In this document: positions 35,700 to 47,051 of the stretch, in pieces
Layout of the letters: the number at the start of each line of letters is the position of its first letter
How positions within the stretch are numbered: position 1 is the stretch's first letter
Source: Argyresthia goedartella
Lineage: Eukaryota > Arthropoda > Insecta > Lepidoptera > Argyresthiidae
Reading direction: 5' to 3'
Length of the DNA stretch: 64,000 nt
Assembly: GCA_949825045.1 (NCBI GenBank)
Contig: OX463815.1
Span: forward strand, 16,299,231 to 16,363,230
Made by a program: the position numbers and the translations under genes
Notes under the pieces: generated by a model
The model's input: only the letters and a program-made list of their open reading frames with translations
Database searches by the model: none
What the model was told of the DNA's origin: nothing

Positions 35700-36800
35700 T
35701 CACGCTTAGAAGATAATTAGTTTTGAAACATTTTGCAAGATTATGTACAAAGTTGGTAAGGCCTGATTGTGTATGTGTATGTGTGTAATTTGTTGACTTA
35801 CCGGGTCAAAGATCGTCTAGTACTCCTACGCAAGCAAAGATATGAGACTTCTCAAACTTAGTAATTAATAACGTCTGTCTGCTCCCACCATCATCATAAA
35901 ATGAGCCAAGCGGGAATCATATATTTTTTACCAAAACGGCAAAAATATCAAAGACATGCAACTCATCTAAAAGTGCCGTTAAAATCTGAGGGCGACTGGT
36001 GCACTTGATCATAGCAACGCGCCATCAATTCAACATAGCGACTGTGACATACGAGGCCCATTGAAATCATTTGTCATTTAAATAGTTCGATGACACCTCG
36101 ACAAAACTGTCATTTATGATACCTAGGAATGTATATGGTAACATGATTTATGACTATAAAAGTAAATTAGGCAAGGCCGTAGAACATCTGGCAACATGAT
36201 CCTACTCGTGGCCGAATGACATTGAGCAGATAATCAGATAATGAGTACAGCACGAACCACGAACGTAGAACGCACCCACTCTACTAGCAAACATATAATG
36301 CTGTTAGATTCTGGCATACGAAGGTTGAGACTGGCATTATTTTCAAAAAAAAAAACATGATAACAAAATTTCATATGTCATGACGTCCTATGAAACATCG
36401 CAAACAGGCCCGCGTCGGATCGTTCGGCGCGGCGAGCGAGTGTGCGAGATTTCATATTTGAAAAGATGCGGTTAAGAACGCAATGCTTTTCATTTCCTCC
36501 GAAGTGTAGATAACGATATGCTCCAAAATTATCAGCACTGTTCTCGACAAGCTTCTTCCAGCTATCACATCTACTAGTGGTTCTGTGAGATCAGTAGAAC
36601 TCGCTTGTTTAAAATTTCAAGCTTTTAGGTCTGCTAGAAGTACATTAGAATTTTGATGAGCGATGATGACTAAGTCAATGACAAAATGGTTAAACTTTGA
36701 ACGGCTGTCGTTTCGTTTATTGTTTTAAATTGACAGAATTTTGGGAATTTAGTTATTTAAATTGTGGCTCATACTAATGTACATACAAATAATAATTTCT
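35700..36800. other. intron sequence with a CpG-rich patch
   Basis: CGTTCGGCGCGGCGAGCGAG at 36420-36440 is locally CpG-dense. No exon with splice signals follows it. The remainder is unremarkable. Confidence 0.3.
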
Positions 36801-37079
36801 ATGACTTCATAGAAAATTCAGGGGTCTAGCTGTATCTACAATATAGTTACAGGGGGGTCGAAAATACCCGGAAGTGCTGACCCCTCCACTTCCCCATTTT
36901 GGATTATTTTCCTCAGCGTGCTTCTCAAATTTTATTGAAATCCGTCGATAAATAACGCTACAGCAAACTTCCCCCCTATTTTTCACACAATCAAAAATCG
37001 CTATCGTCAAAAAAAACAAGCAACTTGAATGCCAATTTTCGTCAAAATCGGTTGGAAAATGCGATTTGTAGGCATTTTT

Positions 37080-37920
37080 GGCCAATCCCGAAACTGGACG
37101 TTTCGCTCACTTCACTCGCTTGGTCAATTATAAACTTCTCTCTCTCCAATAGTTCCTTCCCTAATGTGTTGATAAAAGCCTTACTTGTCCCATTAACCAA
37201 AATAACAAATCTCTCCCCATATCCTCTCCAAAGTCCATTCTCAGCCATCGTCCTGCCTATCCTCGAACAACTTGCTGAATCAACTCCAATCTGGTTTTAA
37301 GCCCGGTCTTAGCACTGTCACGGCCCTACGTAAAGTCACCCATGACATTCAGAATGCGATGGACGAGAAACAGCTCACCTTGCTTGCACTGCTCGACTTC
37401 AGCAGCGCCTTTAAGTACGTCGATTTCGATGGATTTCAACGGAGTGGTGTGACCTCTTTGCGGGGGTCGCTCAGGTTGGTATTCTCTCTCCTCTTCTTTT
37501 CTCCGTGTTCATAAATTCCATCTCGGATGTTTTCTCCTCTTCATATCATCTTTGTGCAGACTTTCTCCAGATTGATCTCTGCTGTAGGGATGTTAAATTC
37601 CAATCTCGAAAAAAGTATGACCACGTCTCGGAGTATCGCAGGGAGTTGAAGTAACTCCCTATCCTTATTCGTCGGGATTCTCACATCCTCATCTGCCTCT
37701 TCCACATCTTAATTAACCCTCGCACCCTGGCTTCTCACGAGATCGTTTTGAATTTCTGTCTTCGGATTAGCCTCGGAGATCTCACACTCGGTCACTGCTT
37801 ATAACTTCGCAACACAACACAGCCGCATATGAACATGGGTTCAGACTAGGAGCTCTGGAATAAACTTCCTAGCGATATCAGAGACAGCCCGTCACTTAAT
37901 ATTTTTAAAAGTCGTATTTA
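37080..37920 (+). pseudogene. LINE reverse transcriptase fragment, same family as 16.7 kb
   Basis: Frames give KALLVPLTKITNLSPYPLQS, SGFKPGLSTVTALRKVTHDI then QNAMDEKQLTLLALLDFSSA (37285-37415), followed by GSLRLVFSLLFFSPCS-type QGS/PLLFS remnants and SISDVFSSSYHLCADFLQI near 37515-37575. The YADD box is degraded to CADF. It is broken by at least two frameshifts. A GGACGTTTCGCTCACTTCAC repeat precedes it at 37.1 kb. Confidence 0.7.
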
Positions 37921-38109
37921 TATGTATATTTTTAGTATAAGTTTATCTATTTCTATTGATATTATGTTAAGTACATATTGGTAAGTAGTTTATAATTTTT
38001 ATCATTTAACGTTGTTCATAAATGTCTGTCTGTTATTTAATGTAAACTATCCATCCTAGGTTTGCTGGAAGTAATCTATTTTTAAAGATAAACTCGCCTT
38101 TGTACACGT

Positions 38110-38340
38110 GTACTACGAGCGTGAAATTAGCAATCACACGGGAAACTCAAAGGAAATCTGGAGGATTATAAGGAAATTTGCTTTCTCAATAAAACAAAAG
38201 TTTCTACAGCCGACTTTCTCAACATAAAATCTACTGGAGCGAAATCTCTGGAGGAAATAAACAACTGCTTCATCTCTATAGAAAAAGAAACTGGCAAACA
38301 ACACCCTAACCAAACACAACAAAACTGAAGCTGAACTAGC
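38110..38340 (+). pseudogene. LINE middle-region fragment
   Basis: The frame EDYKEICFLNKTKVSTADFL then NIKSTGAKSLEEINNCFISI resembles the linker between endonuclease and reverse transcriptase in Jockey-like elements (the ...NYF.SIG.. part). It is isolated and stops at about 38327. The assignment is from style only. Confidence 0.4.
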
Positions 38341-38704
38341 TTCAGGAGCGTTATCCAGGACTATTTTGAGGTATCTGTATCTTCTGTTCTTGTGCAATAA
38401 ATTATTAATAATTCTAAAATTAGATTCGTTCGGCTCGATCGACGCTTTTGGCTCGGAATTATGTATTCACCTTAAGTCAGATCGTAAATATGGGGTTGCC
38501 ATACCGAGATGTTTCGAATTTTGGCTCGCGTTTCCAGTCTCTACTTTAGTGTGCTCGTAGACTCTAGCCCTATACTCTGCTGACGTAACGAAAGGGTTAC
38601 TTTGTTTGTATCGCCGCTTCATTTTATTCAATTGCAAAGTTTATCATCATACGAAGCGAAGATAGCCTACGTTTGATGTGTTAGACTCTAAGTGTTTTAT
38701 ATAG

Positions 38705-41626
38705 TACTATCGTTATGGTGTTATTTGCTTTAAATTCGCTAGTATTTACTATCAAAATGTCCGCGGTTTACGGACCAAAACCAATGATCTCTACAAAAAC
38801 ATATCCAGCAGCGATCATGAAATAATTGTACTTACAGAAACTTGGTTAAATAATAATGTCACAAATTCTGAGTTAATGGACTCTAGATATAACATCTATA
38901 GAAGGGATCGTCTATGTAGTTTTAAGCCTACTAAAGATAGCAAGGTCGACGGGGGTGGAGTCCTCGTAGCAGTATCAAAGAAATATCAATCTACTCGCGT
39001 AACCAACTGGGAAAGTAAAAACAGTAAATTTGAGGACCTATGGGTCACTATAGAAACTAGGACTGGAGACTGCACAAAAAGGCTGGCTATATGTGCTGTA
39101 TATCTACCATCGCCAATAAAATAAGAATACCTATCTGAATTCTTTGACAACGCCAATAGAACACTCAACTACGCCGACGAAGTCGCTATACTGGGAGACT
39201 TCAATCTAGGTTTCATAGATTGGAACAGAGCAGTTAACCACGTTCACATGGTCCCATCCAAGTACGAAAGTACCTTAGGCTTTCAACTCATTGACTTTAT
39301 TACAATGAACAGTCTGTATCAGTTTAACTGCATCGGAAATAGGGATGACAATATTCTCGATTTAGTACTGGCAAATGTTCCCCATGTGACCGTCGCCCGG
39401 TCTTCTGACACCCTGAGCAAGCTAGACTCCTACCACCCTCCCCTTGAGAATCAAATCAGTTCATCACGCCTTACCCACCTTAAACCCAGCGTTGGACATC
39501 GACACAACTTCTTCAAAGCCGACTACGAAGGGCTTAAGTCGCATCTAAAGTCCACCAAGTGGGAGGACATATTCCGTCATTGTGGAAACGTCAATGAAAT
39601 GACCTCACTCTTCTACTGTACTTTGAAGAATGCCATTGACAAATATGTCCCAAAACAGAAATTTAAAACAGGTAAACATCCTCCCTGGTTCAGCAAACAG
39701 CTGATAAAACTGATTACTGAAAAAGAACGAATAAGACAGAAATTTCGTAAATATAAGAACCCCCGTGACAAAATAGAGTTCGAGATCGCTCGAGAACGCT
39801 GTCATAAACTGTATGACACTTGCATGAAAACGTACATGTTCAATATAGAATCCAGTATTCCGGATAACCCCAAGGCCTTCTGGAGTTTCATTAAGTTCAA
39901 GCGAAAAGGCCTTTCCTCACTACCAGCGACAATGTATAAGGACCACGAATCGGCAAACTGTGGAAACGAGATTGCACAGCTCTTTGCTGGGCACTTTTCG
40001 TCAGTCTATACAGATCACGACCCAGTGAACACCGCTGACCTACATTTAAACAACCAAATAGGCCTATCTAAAATCAAAATCAGCGAACGTGACATACTCA
40101 ATAAATGCAGAACCCTTGATGTGTTTAAAGGCGCAGGACCCGATGACATTCCCGCAGTGTTTGTTAAACTCTGTGCACCAGGCCTGTGCTTCCCACTCTC
40201 TATAATATTTAATCATTCCTTGAAGGAGGGTTGCTTTCCCAACGAATGGAAAAAAAGTAGAATAGTTCCTGTCTACAAAAAGGGTGATGAAAGTGACATT
40301 AAAAACTACCGCCCCATTTCCATCCTATCGTGCTTCTCAAAACTCTTTGAATCCTTAATCTGCCCACTTCTCACACATCACTTCGACAAGTTTATCTCAC
40401 CTGAACAGCACGGCTTCAAGCGCGGACGGTCGGTAGAAACAAATCTGGTCTCATATGTCAATCACTTATCCCATGAGATGGAAAAAGGTCACCAAGTGGA
40501 CGCAGTGTATACCGACTTCAGCAGCGCTTTCGACAAGGTTAACCACTCGCTGCTCATAAGAAAGCTGGCAGCACTTGGTGTTCACGGGTCACTGCTGGAC
40601 TGGTTTGGGTCGTATCTGTCACAGAGACCTCAGACAGTGACGGTGAGTGGACACGAGTCGCAGCTATACCACGCGAAGTCGGGAGTCCCACAGGGCTCTC
40701 ATCTTGGTCCCGTACTTTTTCTGATTTTCATCAATGACTTGACGTCCCGTATCGCACACTGTAAATATTCCTTGTTTGCGGACGATCTAAAACTGTACAA
40801 GACCATTGTGTCGGAGGCTGACGTGGAATTGTTGCAAAAGGACCTAAACGAGATAGCGATCTGGTGTCGTGATAATGGTATGGTTCTCAACGCAACAAAA
40901 TGCTATCACATCACTTTCACCAACAAGAAAATGCCAATAGCTTCCTCGTACACTCTCAACGACATCGTACTTCAAACCGTGAAAAAAATGCGTGACCTCG
41001 GTGTTCTGATGGATTCCAACCTCAAATTTGCATCGCACATCAGCACCGCCGTGCGAAAAGCCGCGAAAATGCTAGGCTTCATAAAGCGCAATTCCAAAGG
41101 TTTCCGTTTCGCCTCCACCAAGATCCTCCTATACAATGCTCTGGTTCGAAGCCACCTCGAGTACGCTTCCGTTGTCTGGAATCCCGTGTACGTGGTCCAC
41201 TCTGATAGAATAGAACGTATCCAGCACGCATTTACCAAACACCTAGCGTACAGCCAATCGGGAATCTCACACAGGGAAACCTACGAACGACGATTAGACC
41301 ACTTCGGCATGGACACTTTGAACTTCCGACGAAACCTACAGGACTTTCTATTTCTGCATAAGGTCTGTAATAATCAATTATATGTCAGCAACATCCTGAG
41401 CCAGATTGGACTGACAGTCCCCTATAACTATCCACGCAAACGTATCTCCAACACCTTCCATACGCCTCTATACAGGACAAATATTTACAAGCACTCGCCG
41501 ATACCCAGAATGTGTGACAAATATAACAACACCTGTAGTGAAACCGACATAGACATATTTCGTGATCGCTTGCCTGTCTTCAGGAATAAAATCCTGAAAG
41601 AGCAAACTAACTTGCACCTAAAATGA
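38705..41626 (+). pseudogene. LINE ORF2 (endonuclease + reverse transcriptase), one nonsense codon
   Basis: The endonuclease begins IYYQNVRGLRTKTNDLYKNI, then IIVLTETWLNNN, LAICAVYLPSPIK, a TAA stop, EYLSEFFDNANRTLN, AILGDFNLGFIDW and SDTLSKLDSYHPPL. From about 40250 the reverse transcriptase has VPVYKKGDESDIKNYRPISI, TDFSSAFDKVNHSLLIRKL, SGVPQGSHLGPVLFLIFIND and an intact FADD box (40775-40786), then RDLGVLMDSNLKF. The C-terminus continues SHLEYASVVWNPVY to the stop at 41624-41626. Apart from the one nonsense codon no frameshift was seen. Target-primed reverse transcription is the expected mechanism. Confidence 0.9.
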
Positions 41627-41896
41627 TCTTTATAATTCCTAAATATTATTATTAATATTATATAGCTACATTAATTCCAAATTCTAATTAATTGTTATTT
41701 ATTATTGTAATACTTACATTCTAAGTTAAATTACCTATTTACAAAATAAAATGTTAAATTTTAGTACTTAAATGGTGAATGCTGTGCACATCTATAATAG
41801 GCACTCATATAAGAACAATACCGCCATATTTCTATTGTCTAATTTTATATATGTGTGCTGTTGATGTGCCTAATTAAATAAATAAATAAATAAATA
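38705..41896 (+). mobile_element. nearly intact non-LTR retrotransposon
   Basis: A single frame opens after a stop at 38702 and continues to 41626 with one in-frame TAA at 39122-39124. A 3' UTR of about 250 bp ends in TAAATAAATAAATAAATAAA at about 41873-41896, a simple-repeat tail typical of CR1-like and Jockey-like elements. No ORF1 was recognised upstream. Its integrity is in contrast with the heavily decayed LINE copies in the rest of the window, so it is likely the youngest. It sits sense to dunce in the UCR2 intron. Confidence 0.88.
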
Positions 41897-41899
41897 AGT

Positions 41900-44175
41900 T
41901 TAGCATATCTCGCTCTTTCTCAGAGCGTAGATATCGTTTTTATTCGATCGACGTTCTAAATTCAAGCAAATTTCTTGGGATAGAGATCTAGCTTGCCAGT
42001 TTCTCACATCCGCTGAAAATGTAAATTGTATTACGTAAACAATATCGTACGCTACGAGTATGTGGTTTGTAGTCGAAAAACAAAAACGTAGAGTCATAAA
42101 CATAAAGTAAAGACTGGATTCATTTGCATTATTTTTATGGAAAGACTTATATTATTTATATGTCAAGACTGTCAAAACCCAATCAAGGTGATCTCATGGT
42201 TATTGAGCCTAACCAAACAGATTACAGAACTCTTTATATAGAATCCCATATAATTTCTCACAACTGCGATTTGAACAATTCGACGCGGCCAGGTGTGCGA
42301 GTTTTCAAGGGATTTCATATAAATAATTCTAAGATTCGTTTCGTGTTGGTTTCCAGTCTCTACCTAATTTTGTTTGCCAGACTGCTATCAAATTCGAGTT
42401 GGCTCTCCGTTACGTAAATGTACCCGGCCTCCAATAAGTGACTTAGCACCGTAATTATATTAATATAATAACTAGCGTCATATGTACTCGACAACGAATA
42501 TGCGTGTTTGCTTTATATGTGTCACAATATACGACTACTTACTCTATCGTAATGTGAATCGTAGGAGCATGTTTAGAACCAACCACATTCATATTGCAGG
42601 CATTGGATGGACAAAGTAAAATACCTAATTAAATGAAGAAGCAGAATATGAATGTATATAGGACATGACGATGATTTATCAAACAATTAATCAGTGTTAA
42701 GCAACCGCTCTAGCTGACTGACTTCCTATTGCCGTGCGATTTTCAGGTGCCGTTTGTTGTACCGGACCAACCATAATAGTTAATGTTGGCGGAAGTCAGC
42801 GCATGTATACGGAGACCGTTTTATAACCTTACATAATACAGCTTAACTTGTTATTTGCTCGCATGTCTCGGGTCACGTAGAAGCCGACGCCGAGTTTACT
42901 CTGGCCGAGTCGTCTCGTAACAACCGAAAACTCGCCCTTCCATTTAGAAAACAACATCTCATCGCTCGCTCTTCACTCTGATTTCGATACTCGTACAAGT
43001 AGTCTCCACTTATGTTTATCTCCTAGAGTGAAATTAATGATGTGTGAGAAATTGTGTAGAATACAACATGTGCAAAGTAGGTCATGGTTGGACTAAGCAC
43101 ACCTGTGGTAGCCAGGAATTGTTTGCGCGAACGTTTCTGTATTATTATAGATATTATCATAACATACTCGTAGGTGTTTTCACTGATACATCGGACGCGT
43201 TATTCAACCTATCATATCTTACACAATTGGTCATAATACGTCATCAGGTCATTGTGATAATATAATATATAAGTAGGTACGATTTGTATTGAGTACATAT
43301 ATATTTTACAAATGCATCGTTACATTGCATGTACGCTTACTATGGTATCAATTGCATAATACTTACATCTTTAAAGAATAACATCAATACCAGTTCTTAT
43401 ATAGTTACCTACTTATCTCATGTTATACATCACATTTGTCATCATCTTACTACTCTCCATATATGAGTAATTCATATAATATTATCGCGTCATACATTTT
43501 TATCGTAAGTGTTATGTATTTATTTGTATTTACTTCTAATTAAAACCTTGTGACGTTTAACAAGACAACTATTAGATATTTCTGACGTCATTTGACAATA
43601 TAAAACCGTTCAATATAAATAATAAAATGCGCCCTTTTCGTCAAATGATTAATTTACATCCTACACACTTACTCGTTATACAAATAGAACCACTTACAAT
43701 AAGTAACAACTTTGATGAATAGCTTTTAACTTTTAACCAGTAACGTGAAGAAATTCTGAACTAGGTCAACAATAAGTCATTGCCACAAACTCTCGTCTCC
43801 TTTGCATACACCTGACTCATTCGCGTTCATTTCATGACAAATTTCTCTGCATAACGCACGGTACTTTGCGAGCGAATCATTTCCAAGAAACTGGCAAACT
43901 CATCTGAGTAATATTTACTTCTTTTGTATTACATTCTGTTCCCGCTTTTCCTCATCAACAAGACGATGAAAAACCGCAAGTATTACACATTGTACCTGTA
44001 TGTAATCTTTACGGGAGCTAGGAAATACGATAATGTCGAAGAAAACCCAAGAAGTCATAAAGTGGTACTAATAACTACTCTTTAGATAAGATGCACTTAA
44101 ATTAAATTAATTACTTATTTTACAGACAACAATGATAGGTAGATAAATGAACAAAAATTTATAGAGCGTACTTAT
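41900..44175. other. intron sequence, no gene recognised
   Basis: Frames such as 42124-42417 and 43044-43265 carry no known domain. A CpG-richer stretch at 42860-42940 (GAAGCCGACGCCGAG, GGCCGAGTCGTCTCG) has no exon that can be supported. Confidence 0.35.
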
Positions 44176-44180
44176 AAAAT

Positions 44181-44390
44181 GGCGACCTCTGTGGCGCTGG
44201 GGTTGTGGCACTGCCGACCATGCGATCGGTCCCGCATTTGATCCCGGCTGGGGAAAAAAAAAAACACTCAGGTCTTGGATGTTTATATGTGTGTTCTGTC
44301 GCTGTTTCTGGTTCCCACGACACAGGGTATCGTAGTGTGTGGGCAGAAGCAATGTATGTGCCTGTAAATCAATATTTATGTTTAAAATGT
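44181..44390 (+). repeat. tRNA-derived SINE, family B
   Basis: GGCGACCTCTGTGGCGCTGG, CTGCCGACCATGCGATCGG, GATCCCGGCTGGGG, poly-A, CAGGTCTTGGATGTTTATAT, CGCTGTTTCTGGTTCCCACG and CAGGGTATCGTAGTGTGTGG, ending in AATCAATATTTATG. Confidence 0.82.
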
Positions 44391-44599
44391 CACAAGTTAC
44401 AAAAGCGAAAAGCGGTTTAGCTATCACTCGTAATTTTCACCTAAACTTTGGACAGACCCAATACCCAGTTTTCAGAATCATACTTCCAGTAAAACCTAGA
44501 TGTAAACAGCATTCAACTGTTTCGTACTACACAAATTACGGACTGTGGGTTGCAAGATTTTCGATTTTTCGAATTCCGGTTTTAGAATTCTAGATTCTC

Positions 44600-46040
44600 G
44601 TGTTAGTAATTCATATCGCTCTCAAACGTAACTGGGTTTATCATGCTACAAAATTCTCCGAACTGCTGAAACCATAACATCACCAACTGTAACCGCATCA
44701 TTATTCCACTTACCAGTGTGGCGGCTATCCAGAAACAAATGTGTGAAAAGAAATTAAGCCGCAGTCTCATTGAAAGCCACGCGGATCATGGAAAAAAAGA
44801 TAATTTTATGGCCGCAAAAAAAAACAAATTGTCTTATTATTGTCATAAAATGGAACCCATGTAAGCGTATCAGATAATACGATAAGAAACAATAAACTTT
44901 TTATGTGTTTTAAAAATACCCCGTCAATTATGTAGAGCGACGACCTGACGCAGACTACTGTCCCGTGAAGTGTTCTATATAATTCAAGTGACACTCACTT
45001 CTGTCCACGCGAATCGTGAGTGAGTCACTGCATCAAAATAAACATTCCTTTCCGCAAACAATTACAAATGATTGGTTACACTGACGATGGCAAAAAATGC
45101 GGTTATCCAACTCGAAAGAAAAACCCTCAGTGAACTGCGGAGTTCGTAATAAAAATAGACGGAAACAATGCACTTTGGACATTGCGCCGAGGTTTCAGAA
45201 CATCAGGCCAAGAATAGCTCGACAAGATCCATGAGTATACAAACACTTGTAATGATAACAGATGTCGTTGAAGACATAACGTCGGACAAGCGTGTGTCAA
45301 TAACCACGCCTTTATAGACTGTCTAACGTGTCAATATTGTTCTTTATCAGCAATTCTATTTTTACTACCGCAACTGATGTTGATACAAAGCAATGGCGTT
45401 TTATGCGTTTTTTTCCGGCTGTCAAATGAATACTATAAATGACTCTAACCCTGACTGTGGTGCCATAAACTATGTAGATAGCGTCTGCTGTAAGCAAGCT
45501 AGTTCATGTCTCTTTGCGTCCTTCCCCGCTCGCGCTCGTATTGCGCTCAGCCAGATTATCTGCCCAAGGCGATAAGAAACTGTGTCAAGAACGGTCTAAA
45601 ATTAACATCGGGCTGGTGTATGTCACATGCGATGACTTAATGACCGAACGTTTTGTATTAGTGGTTCCAGACGTCACGGTGATCCTTGCGATACTATCGG
45701 CCATGAGTTGACGATGATCGGTTTGTTGCTTAGCGGATTATGGTAATTGTTGCATAATCTTGCTTTGGTCAATGTACTCTTCTAATACAAGAGTTTAATT
45801 AAACATTATTCCCCTAATACATCTTATCAAATAAAAGGTTTTTATAATCTTTCATTTTATATTCAGTTTAATCTTAGTTTAGTCGAGTATCTCAGTCACG
45901 AAATCATAGTAAGTTGCTCTAAAAAATTATCACACTGTAGTTCGATTAGGTAATTCAAGTAGAAATATGTCTGGCGTTGAAAGCAGTCATGTGGGGTCCT
46001 ACCGCTTTAATCTGAAGCCCCGTAGTTTCTCCCCCATACA
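44600..46040. other. intron sequence, no gene recognised
   Basis: No repeat or exon could be supported. Small frames at 45393-45575 and 45514-45711 overlap a mildly CpG-rich patch (CCCCGCTCGCGCTCGTATTGC, 45525-45545). Confidence 0.35.
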
Positions 46041-46049
46041 AATCCAATC

Positions 46050-46468
46050 TAACCGTAAACCTCGCTTGGGACGGGAAAACGCGATAATCGATACAAAATT
46101 GGGATACGTACGTCCGCGTCTTTGTTGTTAGCACTAAAGAGAGGCATCCTAAGAATTGTGATACAAAAATCGGAATACGGAGAAATGGGAATATTTTGGT
46201 GTGGTGACGACATTTCGCTCTCGATAGGGGCTGCGTAGCACGCGACGTTCAACGCGGCTCTATCGGCCGCTTCAGTCAACTGATTGCCTTCCGAGCGCCA
46301 ACACGCAACCACTGTAATCATTACCGGTTAATCACATCGTCGATATTCGGATTATATTTACAAGCTGCGATCGGTTTGTTCACTAAAGTTAGTGAGATGC
46401 GCCTGTGCCCCGAGAGACATTACGTGCGTAACGCGCCCACCCATTGGCTGAGGCGTCGTGCAGTGAGG
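46050..46468 (+). promoter_or_regulatory. dnc: CpG-rich candidate promoter upstream of the UCR2 exon
   Basis: This stretch has many CpG dinucleotides compared with the flanking intron (for example ACGTGCGTAACGCGCC near 46420), an inverted CCAAT (ATTGG) at 46443-46447, and a TTCAGT initiator-like site near 46477. It runs into an open frame joining the UCR2 exon. On the minus strand the same CpG richness leaves a 90-codon frame at 46049-46321 with no recognisable protein. Confidence 0.35.
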
Positions 46469-46595
46469 ATGTCTCATTCAGTGGAGATGTTGCATTTACA
46501 GTTTAAGCGGATGCTGAACAAGGAGCTGAGCCACTTCTCCGAATCGAGCAAATCCGGGAACCAGATCTCGGAGTACATCTGCTCTACGTTCTTAG
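46469..46595 (+). CDS. dnc: candidate alternative first exon of short dunce form
   Basis: An ATG at 46469-46471 (A at -3, context AGGATG) opens [11 protein letters not shown], which runs in frame without a splice into [10 protein letters not shown] of the UCR2 exon. The same frame is open further 5', with another ATG at 46397 ([10 protein letters not shown]...) and a stretch without a stop for more than 100 bases before that. If transcription starts in the CpG-rich sequence just upstream, this would yield a PDE4 lacking UCR1 and the first half of UCR2. What is seen is the open frame and the sequence context. That it is expressed is inference, and the normal acceptor at 46500-46501 is compatible with simple splicing from 22983. 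Confidence 0.4.
46502..46595 (+). CDS. dnc: dunce exon: second half of UCR2
   Basis: This 94 bp exon follows TTGCATTTACAG and precedes GTGAGT. It encodes [19 protein letters not shown] then [12 protein letters not shown], ending with one base of the next Asp codon. It carries the UCR2 regulatory helix ([10 protein letters not shown]) that caps the active site in PDE4 structures. The aromatic capping residue is Tyr, as in most PDE4 enzymes, not the Phe seen in human PDE4D. The boundary before FKRML is the same one at which mammalian super-short isoforms start. The polypyrimidine tract before it is weak, and the frame stays open upstream, so the exon may also be used as the 3' part of a longer first exon (see the entry at 46469). 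Confidence 0.97.
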
Positions 46596-46807
46596 GTGAG
46601 TGTTACTGCGTTATGTATATAGTTTATTATGCAAAAGCACTGCTGCTAAAATAAATTGCTAATTAAATGTCATACTAGAGATAATTTGAGTACCATTCAA
46701 ACTATAAGCAGAGAGCTTCGGCGGTAGTGAATCCGAAACAGGATCTCATTTCGACAATCATATGATTGTCTTCTTCGCGGAAAAATACGCGAATCGCAGA
46801 CCACTCA

Positions 46808-47051
46808 ATAGTAGTTTATGAAGCTGATTTATAATGGAGGGAATTAAAACTCGAGAGTGGGTTTATGAAACGAGCCGAAGCCGACTTTCATAATAATATC
46901 ACTAGAGAGTTTTAATGCCTAATTATGTACAGTTACTACACTAGTTTATCTACACACATATCATAGGCTCTCTTTGATGTGTTCAGGAACCGCATGTTCG
47001 TGCGGTTTTGGACGTACTAAAGAGGGTTTATGATACGTATGTAGATAAAAT
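46808..47051. repeat. MITE-like element, internally deleted copy
   Basis: ATGCCTAATTATGTACAGTTA, then TAGTTTATCTACACACATAT to GGAACCGCATG (46942-46997), then directly GTGCGGTTTTGG to GTTTATGATACGTATGTAGA (47051). It has the ends of the 20.9 kb copy but lacks about 200 bp of interior. Confidence 0.65.

Noticed and set aside
36410..36445. Third intronic promoter at the CGGCGCGGCGAGCGAG patch
   Set aside because: No ATG exon with a phase-0 or phase-1 donor follows within reach; the first ATG frame stops after 16 codons without a GT donor.
200..44250. tRNA genes at the GGTTCGAATCCC boxes
   Set aside because: The boxes belong to repeated SINE heads; acceptor and anticodon stems do not pair and the same tails follow each copy.
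46049..46321. 90-codon minus-strand gene
   Set aside because: The peptide is not recognisable, and the open frame is explained by CpG-rich composition upstream of the UCR2 exon.
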